62,456 bases of DNA from an uncultured Mailhella sp. (GCA_944322635.1 CALUPL010000060.1:1-62456), one strand, 5' to 3'; counted from the stretch's first letter, positions 27,294-37,237 are shown. The notes: generated from the sequence alone by a model not told the origin. Translations and numbers: made by a program.

Positions 27294-27332
27294 AAAAGGC
27301 TGTTCCGTCGGAAGTCGGAGCAGCCTTTTTTA
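27294..27332 (+). terminator. Attenuator terminator of the leu operon
   Basis: AAGGCTG (27296-27302) pairs with CAGCCTT (27321-27327), with an inner TTCC/GGAA, then a T-run. It starts 20 nt after the leader stop codon and 93 nt before leuA. Confidence 0.82.
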
Positions 27333-27424
27333 TAGTCTCCGTCCGCTGCACGGCGGCGGAGAACGCAGGATGAAACGCCGCAGGCCGCGCAAGGAAAACG
27401 GCCTGAAAACGCAAGGAGAAAACC

Positions 27425-28981
27425 ATGTCCGACCGCGTCATTATTTTCGATACCACGCTTCGCGACGGGGAACAGTCCCCCGGCGCCACCATGGACCTCA
27501 GTGAAAAGATACGCATTGCCCGTCAGCTGGAAATGCTGGGCGTCGATGTCATTGAAGCCGGCTTCCCCGCGGCCAGCGAAGGCGACTTCGAAGCCGTGAA
27601 GGCCATTGCTCAGAACGTGGAAAACGCACAGGTTGCAGGACTTGCCCGCGCCAACGCCAAGGACATCGACCGCGCCTGGGAAGCCGTGAAGTTTGCCCGC
27701 AATCCGCGCATTCATACCTTCATTGCCACCTCGCCCATCCACATGGAATACAAGCTGCGCAAGACGCCCGACGAAGTCGTGGAACTTGCCGTGGCTGCCG
27801 TGAAGCGCGCCGCTTCCTACACTCCCAACGTGGAATTCTCCGCTGAGGACGCCTCCCGTTCCGACCGCGACTTCCTCGTGCGCATCGTGACCGCCGCCAT
27901 CGACGCCGGCGCCACCACCATCAATATCCCCGATACCGTGGGCTTCGCCCAGCCCGACGAGTTCGGTGCGCTCATCCGTTACCTTACCGAGAACGTGCCC
28001 AACGCCGACAAGGCCATCTTCAGCGTGCACTGTCACGACGACCTCGGCCTGGCCGTGGCCAACAGCCTTGCCGCCGTCAAGAACGGTGCGCGTCAGGCCG
28101 AGCTGTGCCTGAGCGGCATAGGCGAAAGAGCGGGCAACGCCTCTCTTGAGGAATTCGTCATGGCCCTGAAGCTCCGTCCCGAATATTACGGCGTGGAATG
28201 CTCCATCGTCACCGAGCAGCTTTATCCTTCCTGCCATCTGCTTTCGCTCATCATCGGCCGTCCCATTCCCGCCAACAAGGCCATCATCGGCAGCAACGCC
28301 TTTGCCCATGAGTCCGGCATCCATCAGGACGGCATGCTGAAGAACCGCAACACCTACGAAATCATGACCCCGCAGGCCGTGGGCCGCAAGTCCACCGACA
28401 TCGTCATAGGCAAGCACTCCGGCCGCAACGCCGTGCGCACCCGCCTTGAGGAGCTCGGCTACACGCTGGACAACGATCAGGTCAACGCCGTGTTCGCCGC
28501 CATGAAGGAACTGGCCGACAAGAAGGCCCGCATTCACGACGAGGACCTCGAAGCTCTCGTGTTCTCCGAAGTGTACCGCATGCGCATTCCGGATCGCTTC
28601 CGCCTGAGCAACATCTGCGTGCAGACCACCATGGGTTCCACCATGCCCACCACCGCCGCCGTGGTCATGCAGGATCGGGAAGAGGAAGTGCGCCTTGCCG
28701 GATTCGGCGTAGGCCCCATCGACGCGGCCTTCAACGTCATTTCCCAGATCTGCGGCACCAAGGCCGAGCTTGAGAAGTTCTCCGTGAACGCCATCACCGG
28801 CGGCACCGACGCTCAGGGCGAGGTTTCTGTGCATCTGCGCGACGGCAAGTATTCCGCCACGGGCCGCGGCTCCGACCTCGACATCATCGTGGCCAGCGCC
28901 AAGGCCTACGTTGACGCCCTGAACCGCCTTGAACACAAGGAAAAGGACGTCATCAGCTACAAGCAGAATCCTGTTGATTAG
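27425..28981 (+). CDS. leuA: 2-isopropylmalate synthase LeuA
   Basis: Condenses acetyl-CoA with 2-oxoisovalerate, the first committed step of leucine synthesis. The 518-residue protein has the HMGL-like catalytic barrel with FDTTLRDGEQSPG (9-21) and the metal ligands of SVHCHDDLGLAVANSLAAV, a linker, and the C-terminal leucine-sensing domain (about 390-518, with LAGFGVGPIDAAFNVI and NAITGGTDAQGEV). AAGGAG precedes the ATG. Controlled by the upstream attenuator and probably by allosteric leucine feedback. Confidence 0.97.
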   Translation: MSDRVIIFDTTLRDGEQSPGATMDLSEKIRIARQLEMLGVDVIEAGFPAASEGDFEAVKAIAQNVENAQVAGLARANAKDIDRAWEAVKFARNPRIHTFIATSPIHMEYKLRKTPDEVVELAVAAVKRAASYTPNVEFSAEDASRSDRDFLVRIVTAAIDAGATTINIPDTVGFAQPDEFGALIRYLTENVPNADKAIFSVHCHDDLGLAVANSLAAVKNGARQAELCLSGIGERAGNASLEEFVMALKLRPEYYGVECSIVTEQLYPSCHLLSLIIGRPIPANKAIIGSNAFAHESGIHQDGMLKNRNTYEIMTPQAVGRKSTDIVIGKHSGRNAVRTRLEELGYTLDNDQVNAVFAAMKELADKKARIHDEDLEALVFSEVYRMRIPDRFRLSNICVQTTMGSTMPTTAAVVMQDREEEVRLAGFGVGPIDAAFNVISQICGTKAELEKFSVNAITGGTDAQGEVSVHLRDGKYSATGRGSDLDIIVASAKAYVDALNRLEHKEKDVISYKQNPVD

Positions 28982-28990
28982 TCTTTCATG

Positions 28991-29018
28991 AAGGCCGGGC
29001 CTGTGCCCGGCCTTTTCT
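28991..29018 (+). terminator. Hairpin between leuA and leuC, possible partial terminator
   Basis: AAGGCCGGGC (28991-29000) pairs with GCCCGGCCTT (29005-29014), followed by TTCTCT. Confidence 0.6.
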
Positions 29019-29171
29019 CTCCCTGCGCAGCGGAGCAGAGACCCGCCCGGCGCGGTTTTCGACGCAATGCAGGGAGCGCGCCTCTGCCCCGGGCAGAAGG
29101 CCTTCCCCGTCCGTTTTTTCCGCAAGGGAAGGGCGGATTCGAACCGCTCAAGTTTTTCCTGGAGATGAACC

Positions 29172-30431
29172 ATGGCAATGACGCTTGCCCAGAAAATACT
29201 TCAGATGCACACCGACGAAGAGGTCCGCGAACCGGGACAGATCGTGGAATGTTCCCTTTCCGGCGTGCTCGCCAACGACATCACCGGCCCTCTCGCCATC
29301 AAGTCCTTCCACGCCATGGGCGCAAAAAAGGTGTTCGACAGGGACCGCGTGTTTCTGGTGATGGATCACTACACCCCGCAGAAGGACATAGCCTCGGCCA
29401 ATCAGGTCATTGTGTCGCGGCGCTTTGCCAGGGAAATGGGCATTACCCATTATTACGAAGGCGGCTGCGCGGGCGTGGAGCACGCTCTTCTGCCTGAAAA
29501 GGGGCTTGTGAAGCCCGGCGATCTCGTCATCGGCGCCGACAGCCACACCTGCACCTACGGCGGCATAGGCGCGTTCTCCACCGGTCTCGGCTCCACCGAC
29601 ATTGCCTGCGGCATGGTGCTCGGCAAGCTGTGGTTCAAGGTGCCCGCCACCATCCGCGTGAACATCGAAGGAACCATGCCCCGCTGGATTCGCGGCAAGG
29701 ATCTCATCCTGCGCCTCATCGGTGAAATAGGCGTGGACGGCGCCCTGTACCGCGCTCTGGAATTCGGCGGCTCCGCCTTGAAGGACGTGGACATAGAAGG
29801 ACGCCTCTGCATGGCCAACATGGCCATCGAGGCGGGCGGCAAGTGCGGACTCTTCCCCTCCGACGACCTTACCGCCGAATACTGCCGCGCTCACGGCACG
29901 CCCGACCCCATGCGTCTTGCCGCCGACGAGGGCGCGGAATATGAACGCACGGTCACCATGGACGTGACCGGCATGGAACCCGTTGTGGCCTGCCCGCACC
30001 TGCCGGAAAATACCCGTCCCGTTTCCGAACTTTCCGACGTGACCGTGGATCAGGTGGTCATCGGCTCCTGCACCAACGGCCGCATTTCCGACATGCGCGA
30101 CGCCGCCGAAATCCTGCGCGGACGCAAGGTGGCAAAGGGCGTGCGCTGCATCGTCATTCCCGCCACGCCTGCCGTGTGGCGTCAGGCCATGGACGAAGGG
30201 CTTTTCGAGGTGTTTTCCGACGCGGGCTGCGTCATCAGCACGCCTACCTGCGGTCCCTGCCTCGGCGGCTACATGGGCGTGCTCGGTGACGGCGAACGCT
30301 GCATTTCCACTTCGAACCGCAACTTCCGCGGCCGCATGGGCAGCCTGGATTCGGAACTTTACCTTGCAAGCCCCGTCGTGGCGGCCGCTTCCGCCGTCAC
30401 CGGCGTCATTACCGGCCCCGAAGCCCTCTAG
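29172..30431 (+). CDS. leuC: 3-isopropylmalate dehydratase large subunit LeuC
   Basis: Isomerises 2- to 3-isopropylmalate with LeuD, using a [4Fe-4S] cluster. The 419-residue protein has the aconitase-family cluster ligands in [10 protein letters not shown] and [10 protein letters not shown] and substrate residues in [11 protein letters not shown]. Its size fits the short HacA/LeuC2 type found in anaerobes rather than the 466-residue enterobacterial form. GGAG lies just before the ATG. leuD follows 125 nt later. Confidence 0.95.
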   Translation: MAMTLAQKILQMHTDEEVREPGQIVECSLSGVLANDITGPLAIKSFHAMGAKKVFDRDRVFLVMDHYTPQKDIASANQVIVSRRFAREMGITHYYEGGCAGVEHALLPEKGLVKPGDLVIGADSHTCTYGGIGAFSTGLGSTDIACGMVLGKLWFKVPATIRVNIEGTMPRWIRGKDLILRLIGEIGVDGALYRALEFGGSALKDVDIEGRLCMANMAIEAGGKCGLFPSDDLTAEYCRAHGTPDPMRLAADEGAEYERTVTMDVTGMEPVVACPHLPENTRPVSELSDVTVDQVVIGSCTNGRISDMRDAAEILRGRKVAKGVRCIVIPATPAVWRQAMDEGLFEVFSDAGCVISTPTCGPCLGGYMGVLGDGERCISTSNRNFRGRMGSLDSELYLASPVVAAASAVTGVITGPEAL

Positions 30432-30556
30432 GCCCGGAACTTTCGAAGGACGGAGCCGTTTTTCCGCCTTCGGAATCACGCCTGAAAAACGAATCTCTGC
30501 GGGATGCCCCTTCCCGCCTCCCTTGCGCCCGGCGCAGGGAAATACAGGAGTCATTC

Positions 30557-31066
30557 ATGTCCTTTACCGGAAAAGTTCATAAGGTCGGCGCGCACATCGA
30601 CACCGACGCCATCATCCCGGCCCGTTTTCTCGTTACCACCGATACCCGCAAGCTCGGCGAGGCCTGCATGGAAGGCCTGGAACCCGGCTGGGTGAAACGC
30701 GTGCATGAGGGCGACATCATCGTGGCCGGCCGCAACTTCGGCTGCGGCTCCTCCCGTGAACACGCGCCGCTTGCCATCATCGGCGCGGGCATACGCGCCG
30801 TGGTGGGTCACAGCTTTGCCCGCATCTTCTACCGCAACGCCTTCAACATGGGCCTCATGCTCCTCGAAGTGGGCGACGAGGTCGATAAGATAAACGACGG
30901 CGATACCCTCGAAATCAGCCCCGAAAACGGCACCATCCGCGACCTCGACAACGGCGCGGAAATCCGTATCCCCCCCCTGTCCCCCATGATGCAGACCCTC
31001 ATCGACAAGGGCGGCATGGTCAACTACGTCAAGGAACAGCTCAAGCTCCGCGGCGAAGCAGAGTAA
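30557..31066 (+). CDS. leuD: 3-isopropylmalate dehydratase small subunit LeuD
   Basis: A 169-residue swivel domain partnering LeuC; short form matching the short LeuC. Motifs: [11 protein letters not shown] (15-25) and [12 protein letters not shown] (about 57-68). CAGGAG precedes the ATG. leuB (isopropylmalate dehydrogenase) is not next to it within the window and must lie elsewhere. A repeat with a G-tract hairpin starts at the stop codon. Confidence 0.95.
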   Translation: MSFTGKVHKVGAHIDTDAIIPARFLVTTDTRKLGEACMEGLEPGWVKRVHEGDIIVAGRNFGCGSSREHAPLAIIGAGIRAVVGHSFARIFYRNAFNMGLMLLEVGDEVDKINDGDTLEISPENGTIRDLDNGAEIRIPPLSPMMQTLIDKGGMVNYVKEQLKLRGEAE

Positions 31067-31222
31067 AGGCAGGAAAGGCAGAAAAGACAGAAAAGGCAGA
31101 AAAGGCAGAGCGGGGGAAATGATTTCCCCCGCGCCCCCTCGGTTCGTCTCCCGGCTTCGCCGGTTCGGCGTCGCGAGGGCGAGGAAAGAACCGTGCCCCG
31201 TGGCAGAACGGGCGCGGTTCTT
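31067..31222 (+). repeat. Post-stop repeat after leuD
   Basis: Begins with five GGCAGAAAA-type purine repeats, then the palindrome GCGGGGGAAAT-N-ATTTCCCCCGC (31110-31132), a conserved CCCGGCTTCGCCGG stem-loop (shared with the copy at the window end) and a long hairpin AAGAACCG/CGGTTCTT (31186-31222) with inner GCCC/GGGC separated by a T.G pair. 31223-31599 contains no recognisable gene. Confidence 0.7.
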
Positions 31223-31599
31223 CGGAAGAAACAGGGGACTTTTTCTTCCCAGGCTCCCGTTTCGCAGTCGTCTGCTCCTGTCGGGCGATTTCCACTTTCG
31301 GACTGCGGCAGATGTTTTCATTCGGAGGGCCGGTTCATCCGGCTTCCGAGCACGGCATTGTCGTTTTTTGTGTCTCGAACGGTGCATCGGGCCGTCATGC
31401 CGCTGTTCCGCGCCTTTTTTCGGGTTAGGCCCCGTTTTCGCGTCTGTTTTCTTCGTTTTGCCGATGGCCTTCCGGCGTTCGTTTTTTGTCGGGTAACCCG
31501 GACTGTTTCTCCCTCTGTTCCATGCGCCCGGCTCAGTTTTTGTTTTCGGTTTGCTGATTGTTCCGTCCGTCGTTTTTCTTTTGTTTTCAGGCGCTGCTC

Positions 31600-31628
31600 T
31601 TGACGCTGCGTTCCGGCTCGACTATGGT
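31600..31628 (+). promoter_or_regulatory. Promoter of the creatininase-family gene
   Basis: TTGACG (31600-31605), a 17-bp spacer and TATGGT (31623-31628). The leader then holds a 9-bp stem CCGCTTTTC/GAAAAGCGG (31667-31675 with 31690-31698). Confidence 0.65.
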
Positions 31629-31782
31629 TAAAAGAGTGTAAATTCGAGGGTTCTGCCGGGTTGTTGCCGCTTTTCTTCTTCAAAAAAGGGAAAAGCGGAT
31701 GTTTCGGATTCGCAGAACCGGAAAAAACTTCAACTGCGGTTCCTTTTTCTGCCATGTCATGGAACTTGCGCCGGGGGAAAAC

Positions 31783-32562
31783 ATGAAGCTGAACTATATG
31801 TATGAAATGAATACCAGGCAGATTCAGGAGGTGGCCCGGAAAACGGATGTCGCCTTTCTTCCCGTAGGCCCCACGGAAGTTCATTCTCAGCATCTTCCCG
31901 TGGGAACCGACATTGAAAGCGCCATCGACGTATGCGAACGTGCGGCCGTAAAACTTGCGGACCTCGGCGTGGAAACGCTTATTGCTCCGCCCGTGAACTA
32001 TGCTCTTGCCGAGGCGGTGAACTGCTTTTTCGGCAACATTACGGTGCGCTATGAAACCGTGGTCGCCATGGTGGAGGATGTGTGCGTGGGACTCGCCAAG
32101 TGGGGCTTCAAGCACGTGTTCGTCATGTGCGGTCACGCGGAACCGCGCAACGCCCAGGCGCTGAAGGAGGCGGCGGAAAACGCCATGAAGCGCGACCCGA
32201 GCCTCCGAGTGATCGTTTCCGACTGGCTGCTCGGTTCCGGCATTCAGGAGCTTTTGCAGTGCGAGCATCCGGAATGGGACTTTCATGCCGGGGAAAGCGA
32301 AACCGCGCTCATGCTCAACCGGCGTCCCGATCTCGTGGACACCGAAATTCTGAAGACGCTGGAGCCTAACTGGGAAGGAGAGTTCTTTTTCGACCGCCTC
32401 GCCGCAGGCAACGACTTCATAGGCTGTCGCGCGTATCTGGCCTATCTCGGCGATCCGCGCATGGCCACGGCCGAAACCGGGGAGAAGGTGTACGACCGTT
32501 ATGCCGATCATGTGGTGGAAGAGGTGCTGAACTGCCGCAGAACGGGAGCGGAGCGGTCGTAA
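31783..32562 (+). CDS. Creatininase-family metal-dependent amidohydrolase
   Basis: A 259-residue protein from the ATG at 31783 (GGGGGAAAAC upstream); an in-frame ATG at 31699 would add 28 residues lacking similarity. The metal ligands of the family are visible: Glu and His in PTEVHSQHLPVGTD, Asp in the same segment, His and Glu in CGHAEPRN, and a later HAGESETALML. The H-x-E spacing resembles true creatininase (NGHYEN) more than the NGHGGN of mycofactocin MftE. Members open cyclic amides or cleave small peptides; the substrate here is unknown. Monocistronic. Confidence 0.8.
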   Translation: MKLNYMYEMNTRQIQEVARKTDVAFLPVGPTEVHSQHLPVGTDIESAIDVCERAAVKLADLGVETLIAPPVNYALAEAVNCFFGNITVRYETVVAMVEDVCVGLAKWGFKHVFVMCGHAEPRNAQALKEAAENAMKRDPSLRVIVSDWLLGSGIQELLQCEHPEWDFHAGESETALMLNRRPDLVDTEILKTLEPNWEGEFFFDRLAAGNDFIGCRAYLAYLGDPRMATAETGEKVYDRYADHVVEEVLNCRRTGAERS

Positions 32563-32648
32563 AACGCGGAATGGGCCGTCTTCGGACTGTTCAGGGCGTC
32601 ACGCTTCTGCCGCAGCCTGTGCGGAAGAAGTCTGCATGAAGACAAAAA

Positions 32649-32695
32649 AGAGGGGAAGGAAACGGCAAAGTTTTCAGCCGTTCTCCTTCCCCTCT
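32649..32695 (+). terminator. Terminator after the creatininase-family gene
   Basis: AGAGGGGAAGGA and TCCTTCCCCTCT form a long stem enclosing ACGGC/GCCGT; a short T-run follows. Confidence 0.6.
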
Positions 32696-32745
32696 GACTT
32701 TTGAAAAACTTCTTCATGAAAAGCCCGATTCGTCCGTAAAAAACG

Positions 32746-32774
32746 TTGAAGAGCGGCGTATAATCTGCTAGTCT
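32746..32774 (+). promoter_or_regulatory. Probable promoter of the antiporter gene
   Basis: TTGAAG (32746-32751), a 17-bp spacer and TAGTCT (32769-32774). The same -10 hexamer occurs at the leu promoter. An alternative -10 TATAAT (32758-32763) has no matching -35. Confidence 0.45.
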
Positions 32775-32921
32775 CGTCAGAATGTGAAGAGTCTCTTGCG
32801 GGGGTGCAAGTGAAGTGTCTTTCATTTTCGCCCCTTACGCGGTCCCGACCATGGAGCGTGGCGGGAGCGTGCATTGTTTTCCGCGTTTCTTTGGGGAAAC
32901 GCCTACCTCTCTGGGGGATGT

Positions 32922-34460
32922 ATGGAACCTTATTATGCTGGATGGATGTCGCTTCTGCCTCCCGTGACGGCCATCGTTCTTGCGCTCATTACCAAGGAAG
33001 TGATTTCCTCCCTGCTCATCGGCATTCTGACCGGCACGTTCATCTATTCCGTAGGAACGGGGGCGGATTTCGTGATCATGAACACCATTGAGTCGGCCTT
33101 TGCCATCATGGGCAAGCGTCTCAATTTCGACATCGTCATGTTCTGTTCCGCGCTCGGGGCTCTGGTGTATGTCATTTCCATGGCCGGCGGCTCCCGGGCC
33201 TACGGCCGCTGGGCCACCTCGCGCATTAAAAGCCGCCGCACGGCCATGCTTTCCACCTGCGGTCTCGGCGGACTCATCTTCATCGATGACTATTTCAACT
33301 GCCTCACCGTGGGCACCGTCATGAAGCCCGTCACCGACACCTACAAGATTTCCCGCGCCAAGCTGGCCTACATCATTGACGCCACGGCCGCGCCCGTGTG
33401 CATCATTGCGCCCATTTCCAGCTGGGCCGCCGCCGTGGGCAGCAACCTGAAGTCCACCGGTGCGTTCGAGAGTGAAATTGCGGCCTTCATTGCGGCCATT
33501 CCCTACAATTTCTATTCGCTGCTTTCCCTCACGCTCGTGGTGCTGCTGTGCCTGTTCAAGTGGGATTTCGGCCCCATGCGCGCGGCGGAAAAGCGTGCGG
33601 AACAGGGCGATCTCGGCGTGATGGCCCAGAAGTCGGAAATCGGCCTTGAAACCAAGAACGGCCACGTGTTCGACATGCTCATTCCCATAGGCAGCCTCAT
33701 CGTGTTTGCCGTGCTTGCCATGATGTACAGCGGCGGCTACTGGGGATCCGATCCGGCCTATCACGAGTTCCGTGCCGCTCTCGGCAACTGCAATGCTTCT
33801 CCCGCGCTGGTGTGGGCCTCTTTCGGCGGACTTGTCGTGGCGCTGCTTCTTTATGTCCCCCGTCGCCTCATGAGCCTTACCGAATTCATGCACGGGGCCG
33901 TGGAAGGCATGAAGGCCATGCTTACCGCCAACCTTATTCTCGTGCTTGCCTGGGGCATCAGCGGCGTGTGTCAGGATATGCTCCAGACCAACAAGTTCGT
34001 GGAATCTCTGGTCACGAGCGGCAACATGGTGGGCGGAATGCTTCCCTTCCTCATCTTCGTCATCGCCGGTTTTCTCAGCTTCTCCACCGGCACGGCCTGG
34101 GGTTCCTTCGGCATTCTCATTCCTCTGGTGGTTCCCGTGGCTCAGGCTCTCTGCCCCGAGCTTCTTGTGGTGTCTCTTTCCGCCACGCTGGCGGGCAGCG
34201 TGTTCGGCGATCATTGTTCGCCCATTTCCGATACCACCATTCTTTCCAGCGCCGGCGCCGGATGCAGTCACATTGAGCACGTGTCCACGCAGCTGCCCTA
34301 CGCGCTGCTTGCCGCAGGATGCAGCGCCGTGGGCTATCTTGTGGCGGGCTTCGTCAGCTCCAGCCCCTGGATCTGTCTGCTTGTGAGCGGCGCGCTTCTC
34401 GTGGTGTTCCTGCTCATTCTGAACGCCCTGCACAACAGAAGGGATGCCGCAGCCGCCTGA
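32922..34460 (+). CDS. NhaC-family Na+/H+ antiporter
   Basis: A 512-residue inner-membrane protein with about 11-12 hydrophobic helices. Start ATG 32922 follows a GGGGG ribosome-binding site; an upstream TTG frame adds 16 unconvincing residues. Family segments include GGLIFIDDYFNCLTVG with the conserved acidic pair, IDATAAPVCIIAPISSWAA, FSTGTAWGSFGILIPL and GSVFGDHCSPISDTT. NhaC-type carriers exchange Na+ for H+, and some relatives move organic anions. Monocistronic with its own terminator. Confidence 0.85.
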   Translation: MEPYYAGWMSLLPPVTAIVLALITKEVISSLLIGILTGTFIYSVGTGADFVIMNTIESAFAIMGKRLNFDIVMFCSALGALVYVISMAGGSRAYGRWATSRIKSRRTAMLSTCGLGGLIFIDDYFNCLTVGTVMKPVTDTYKISRAKLAYIIDATAAPVCIIAPISSWAAAVGSNLKSTGAFESEIAAFIAAIPYNFYSLLSLTLVVLLCLFKWDFGPMRAAEKRAEQGDLGVMAQKSEIGLETKNGHVFDMLIPIGSLIVFAVLAMMYSGGYWGSDPAYHEFRAALGNCNASPALVWASFGGLVVALLLYVPRRLMSLTEFMHGAVEGMKAMLTANLILVLAWGISGVCQDMLQTNKFVESLVTSGNMVGGMLPFLIFVIAGFLSFSTGTAWGSFGILIPLVVPVAQALCPELLVVSLSATLAGSVFGDHCSPISDTTILSSAGAGCSHIEHVSTQLPYALLAAGCSAVGYLVAGFVSSSPWICLLVSGALLVVFLLILNALHNRRDAAAA

Positions 34461-34529
34461 TGCGTTCCCGAAGCGACTTTTCCCGCACAAGGCGTCCGAA
34501 TGGCGTCGGCAGCCGGGAATGACGTGATG

Positions 34530-34566
34530 AAATCCCCGCCGGAGAGATCCGTGCGGGGATTTTTTT
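34530..34566 (+). terminator. Terminator of the antiporter gene
   Basis: AAATCCCCGC (34530-34539) pairs with GCGGGGATTT (34553-34562), followed by a T-run to 34566. Confidence 0.85.
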
Positions 34567-35004
34567 GCGGTCGTGCATTCGGGAAGAAGGCGCATGTTCA
34601 GAAAAAGGGCGTGACGGTTTTCCTGACGAGTCGGGAGGAGGCGGTGCCGGAATGCTCCGTGAGCGGCAGGCGTCGGAAGGAAGAGGGGAGAAGCTGCGCC
34701 ATGGATGCCTTCGTCGGATGCGCGTTTCCGCAGGGGATGCCGCAGGGGCGTTTTTGAAGGAAAGGCGGCGTGTTCTGTCCGGTGCGGCGGGAGGTTCGAA
34801 TTGCGGCGGGATCGGACTGCGCAAGGGATATTGTTGCCCGCATGGCCGGGCGTCGAGCGGGCAGAGAGGAAGTTTCGAGTCGTTCGTGCGGTTTCGGAGC
34901 CGTTCCGCAGCGTGATGAAGGATGGAGGCGAGGCCGGACTTTTTCCGGCAGGGCCTGTTTCGGAACCTGTGATCGCCCGGAACGTTTTGTCCTGTCGTCA
35001 GGCA
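34567..35004. other. Intergenic region between convergent genes, nothing recognised
   Basis: No coding region with start context and no strong repeat seen. Confidence 0.5.
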
Positions 35005-35032
35005 TAAAAAAAGTCCTTCGGCAGGAAGGGCT
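35005..35032 (-). terminator. Terminator of the flavoprotein-TRAP operon
   Basis: On the minus strand AGCCCTTC...GAAGGACT forms a stem (one C.A mismatch) followed by a T7 run (35005-35011). A stronger stem without a T-run, CCCGCTTTCCC/GGGAAAGCGGG (35083-35107), lies between it and the dctQM stop. Confidence 0.65.
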
Positions 35033-35119
35033 TGTTGGGCCCGCTCCCGGTCTGTGTCTCCGGGGCGGGCTTTCGGGGAGCTCCCGCTTTCCCGTGGGGA
35101 AAGCGGGAAGAGGAGAAGC

Positions 35120-37048
35120 TCAGTGCATCATGGAGGGCAGCCACAGGCTGAGCTGCGGGAAGGCCACAATGAGTCCGACGCATATGAACAGGCCCACGAC
35201 GTAGGGGAGCGAGGCCTTGTACATGAGGCCGATGGGCACGTCGGCAATGCCCTTCATGACGAAGAGGTTGATGCCGAAGGGCGGAGTGATGCAGGCCATG
35301 TTCTTGACCAGCGTGGAAATGACGCCGAACCACACGAGGTTCCAGCCGAACACCTTGGCTATGGGCACGAAGATGGGCACGCAGATGAGCACGAGGGGAA
35401 TGGCGGGAATGAAGCAGCCGAGGAAGCAGAGCACTATGATGATGGCCACCATGACCAGCATGGGGGCGATGTCGAGGGCGGCAATGGCGTTGGCGAGAAC
35501 CATGGGAATGCGGCTCAGGGTCATGAAGTTGCCGAGCAGGTTTGCACCGGCGAGCAGGGCGAAGCACATGGCGGTGAACTTGCCGGCGTCGTTGAGGGCG
35601 GAGGAGAGCTTCTTTCTGGTCATGCGGCGAAGGGCATAGGCGAGAGCCAGCATGCCGAACACGCCCACGCCGCCGCCTTCCGTGGCGGTGAATATGCCGC
35701 CGTAGATGCCGCCGATGACCAGAATGAATATGGCCATGATGGGCAGTGCGGAGCGCAGGGAGGAGAAGGCTTCCAGACGGGACACGCGGGGCGAGGCGGG
35801 AGCGGCGGCGGGATTGATGCGGGCCCACACCACGATGACGCCGATGAAGCAGAACATGCACAGAAGGCCGGGAATGACGCCGGCAATGAACAGTTCGCCA
35901 ATGGACTGTTCAGCGAGCACGCCGTAGAGAATGAAGGTGGTGGAGGGCGGAATGAGGCTTCCTATGGTGCCGGAGCAGGCGAGGCAGCCAATGGCGAGGG
36001 CGTCGTCGTAGTGGCTTTTGCGCATTTCGGGCAGGGCAATGGCCGACATGGCCACGCTGCCTGCGAGAGAGTCGCCCACCACGGCGCCGAAGGCCGTGCA
36101 GGCGCAAACGCTTCCGGTGGCGAGACCGCCGCGCCAGTGGCCCATCCAGGAGCGGGCGGCGCGGTAGAGGTCCTGTCCGAACTGACCTTCAAAGCACACG
36201 TAGCCCATGAGCAGGAAGAACATGAGCGGCGACCAGTCGTAGCTGGCCACGGTGTTGTACCAGAACTGTCCGAGCATGTTCCAGGCGGCCATGGTGCCGC
36301 GCATGTTGGCGATGAACACGGCGGCCGAGGCCATGAGCGCGTAGGCGACGGGCATTCCCGAGAAGAACAGGAAGAACATGAAGACGCAGCCCCACACGCC
36401 GAGGGCCACGCTGGAAACGCCGCGCATTCTGTTCATGGCGAACCATACGAAGGCGGCCGTGGTGGCGAAGGCGGCAAGCAGGGCAAGGAGCATGGCTCCG
36501 GAGCCGTAGTTGTCGTGCGCCTTCAAAATGGCGGCGAAAAAGTCGTGTACGAGGGTGAGCAGCAGAAGCAGACAGCCTGCCGAGGCGAACCACACGAAGG
36601 GGGCCACGGGCAGGTTGAGCGTGGGGGAATAAAGTTCGCAGGTGGAGGCGTAGCGAACCATGGCGGCAAGGCACACGCCCACGGTGGCCACGGACCAGAA
36701 CGTGGTGACCACGGAAAGAAGCGTTTGAGCCTTTTCACTGAGCTTTGCGGTCACCACGTCCATGACGATGTGGCCGCCCGTCCACTGGGCGTAGGCCACG
36801 GAGGTGAAGAACACGATGACCATGAAGAATTCGGTAAGTTCCAGAGTGCCGCTGAGCGGGCGGGAGAAGAAGTAGCGCAGGCCGACATCCAGCGTGGTGA
36901 TGAGCACCATGAGCAGGAAGAAGAGCATGCCGAGGGCGCTGACTTTCTGACATACGGTTTCCAGATGCTTCAGAATGCCGACGCACGCGCGCAGGGGCGC
37001 CAGGCCGGAGGGCTGAGGGGAAAGAGAGGTTGCATGTGATGTGGCCAT
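35120..37048 (-). CDS. dctQM: Fused TRAP transporter permease DctQM
   Basis: A 642-residue inner-membrane protein from ATG 37048 (AGGAG upstream). Residues 1-190 form the small DctQ subunit with four helices (LGMLFFLLMVLITTLDVGLRY near 40-60), and residues 220-642 form the 12-helix DctM (GMPVAYALMASAAVF, CTAFGAVVGDSLAGSVAMS, IPPSTTFILYG, and the C-terminal TPPFGINLFVMKG). The two subunits, usually separate, are fused. It imports an organic anion with the DctP protein upstream, driven by a sodium gradient in known systems. Last gene of the RtcR-adjacent operon. Confidence 0.92.
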   Translation of the reverse strand: MATSHATSLSPQPSGLAPLRACVGILKHLETVCQKVSALGMLFFLLMVLITTLDVGLRYFFSRPLSGTLELTEFFMVIVFFTSVAYAQWTGGHIVMDVVTAKLSEKAQTLLSVVTTFWSVATVGVCLAAMVRYASTCELYSPTLNLPVAPFVWFASAGCLLLLLTLVHDFFAAILKAHDNYGSGAMLLALLAAFATTAAFVWFAMNRMRGVSSVALGVWGCVFMFFLFFSGMPVAYALMASAAVFIANMRGTMAAWNMLGQFWYNTVASYDWSPLMFFLLMGYVCFEGQFGQDLYRAARSWMGHWRGGLATGSVCACTAFGAVVGDSLAGSVAMSAIALPEMRKSHYDDALAIGCLACSGTIGSLIPPSTTFILYGVLAEQSIGELFIAGVIPGLLCMFCFIGVIVVWARINPAAAPASPRVSRLEAFSSLRSALPIMAIFILVIGGIYGGIFTATEGGGVGVFGMLALAYALRRMTRKKLSSALNDAGKFTAMCFALLAGANLLGNFMTLSRIPMVLANAIAALDIAPMLVMVAIIIVLCFLGCFIPAIPLVLICVPIFVPIAKVFGWNLVWFGVISTLVKNMACITPPFGINLFVMKGIADVPIGLMYKASLPYVVGLFICVGLIVAFPQLSLWLPSMMH

Positions 37049-37237
37049 GACTGACTCCTGGGCGTTGAACAGGGAGCGTGTGCCGTTGCGGCCCGCTCCG
37101 GCAGAGGCGGACAAAGCCTCGTGCAGGTTCAGGGGGTTCCGCGCATTCCGGCGGGAACGGTTCCTACGTCTCATCCCCCCGGCACGGGATGAGAGGGAAG
37201 AGGCCGGGGAAAGTGGGTTCTCCGGCCGGGTTCGACG

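Noticed and set aside
31110..31132. CRISPR-like array from the repeated G-tract palindromes
   Set aside because: Copies are kilobases apart, at gene ends and in both orientations, with no regular spacers or cas genes.
31193..31603. Possible gene between leuD and the creatininase gene (leuB expected)
   Set aside because: The translated frames have no dehydrogenase motifs, odd composition and no ribosome-binding site; leuB is simply not here.
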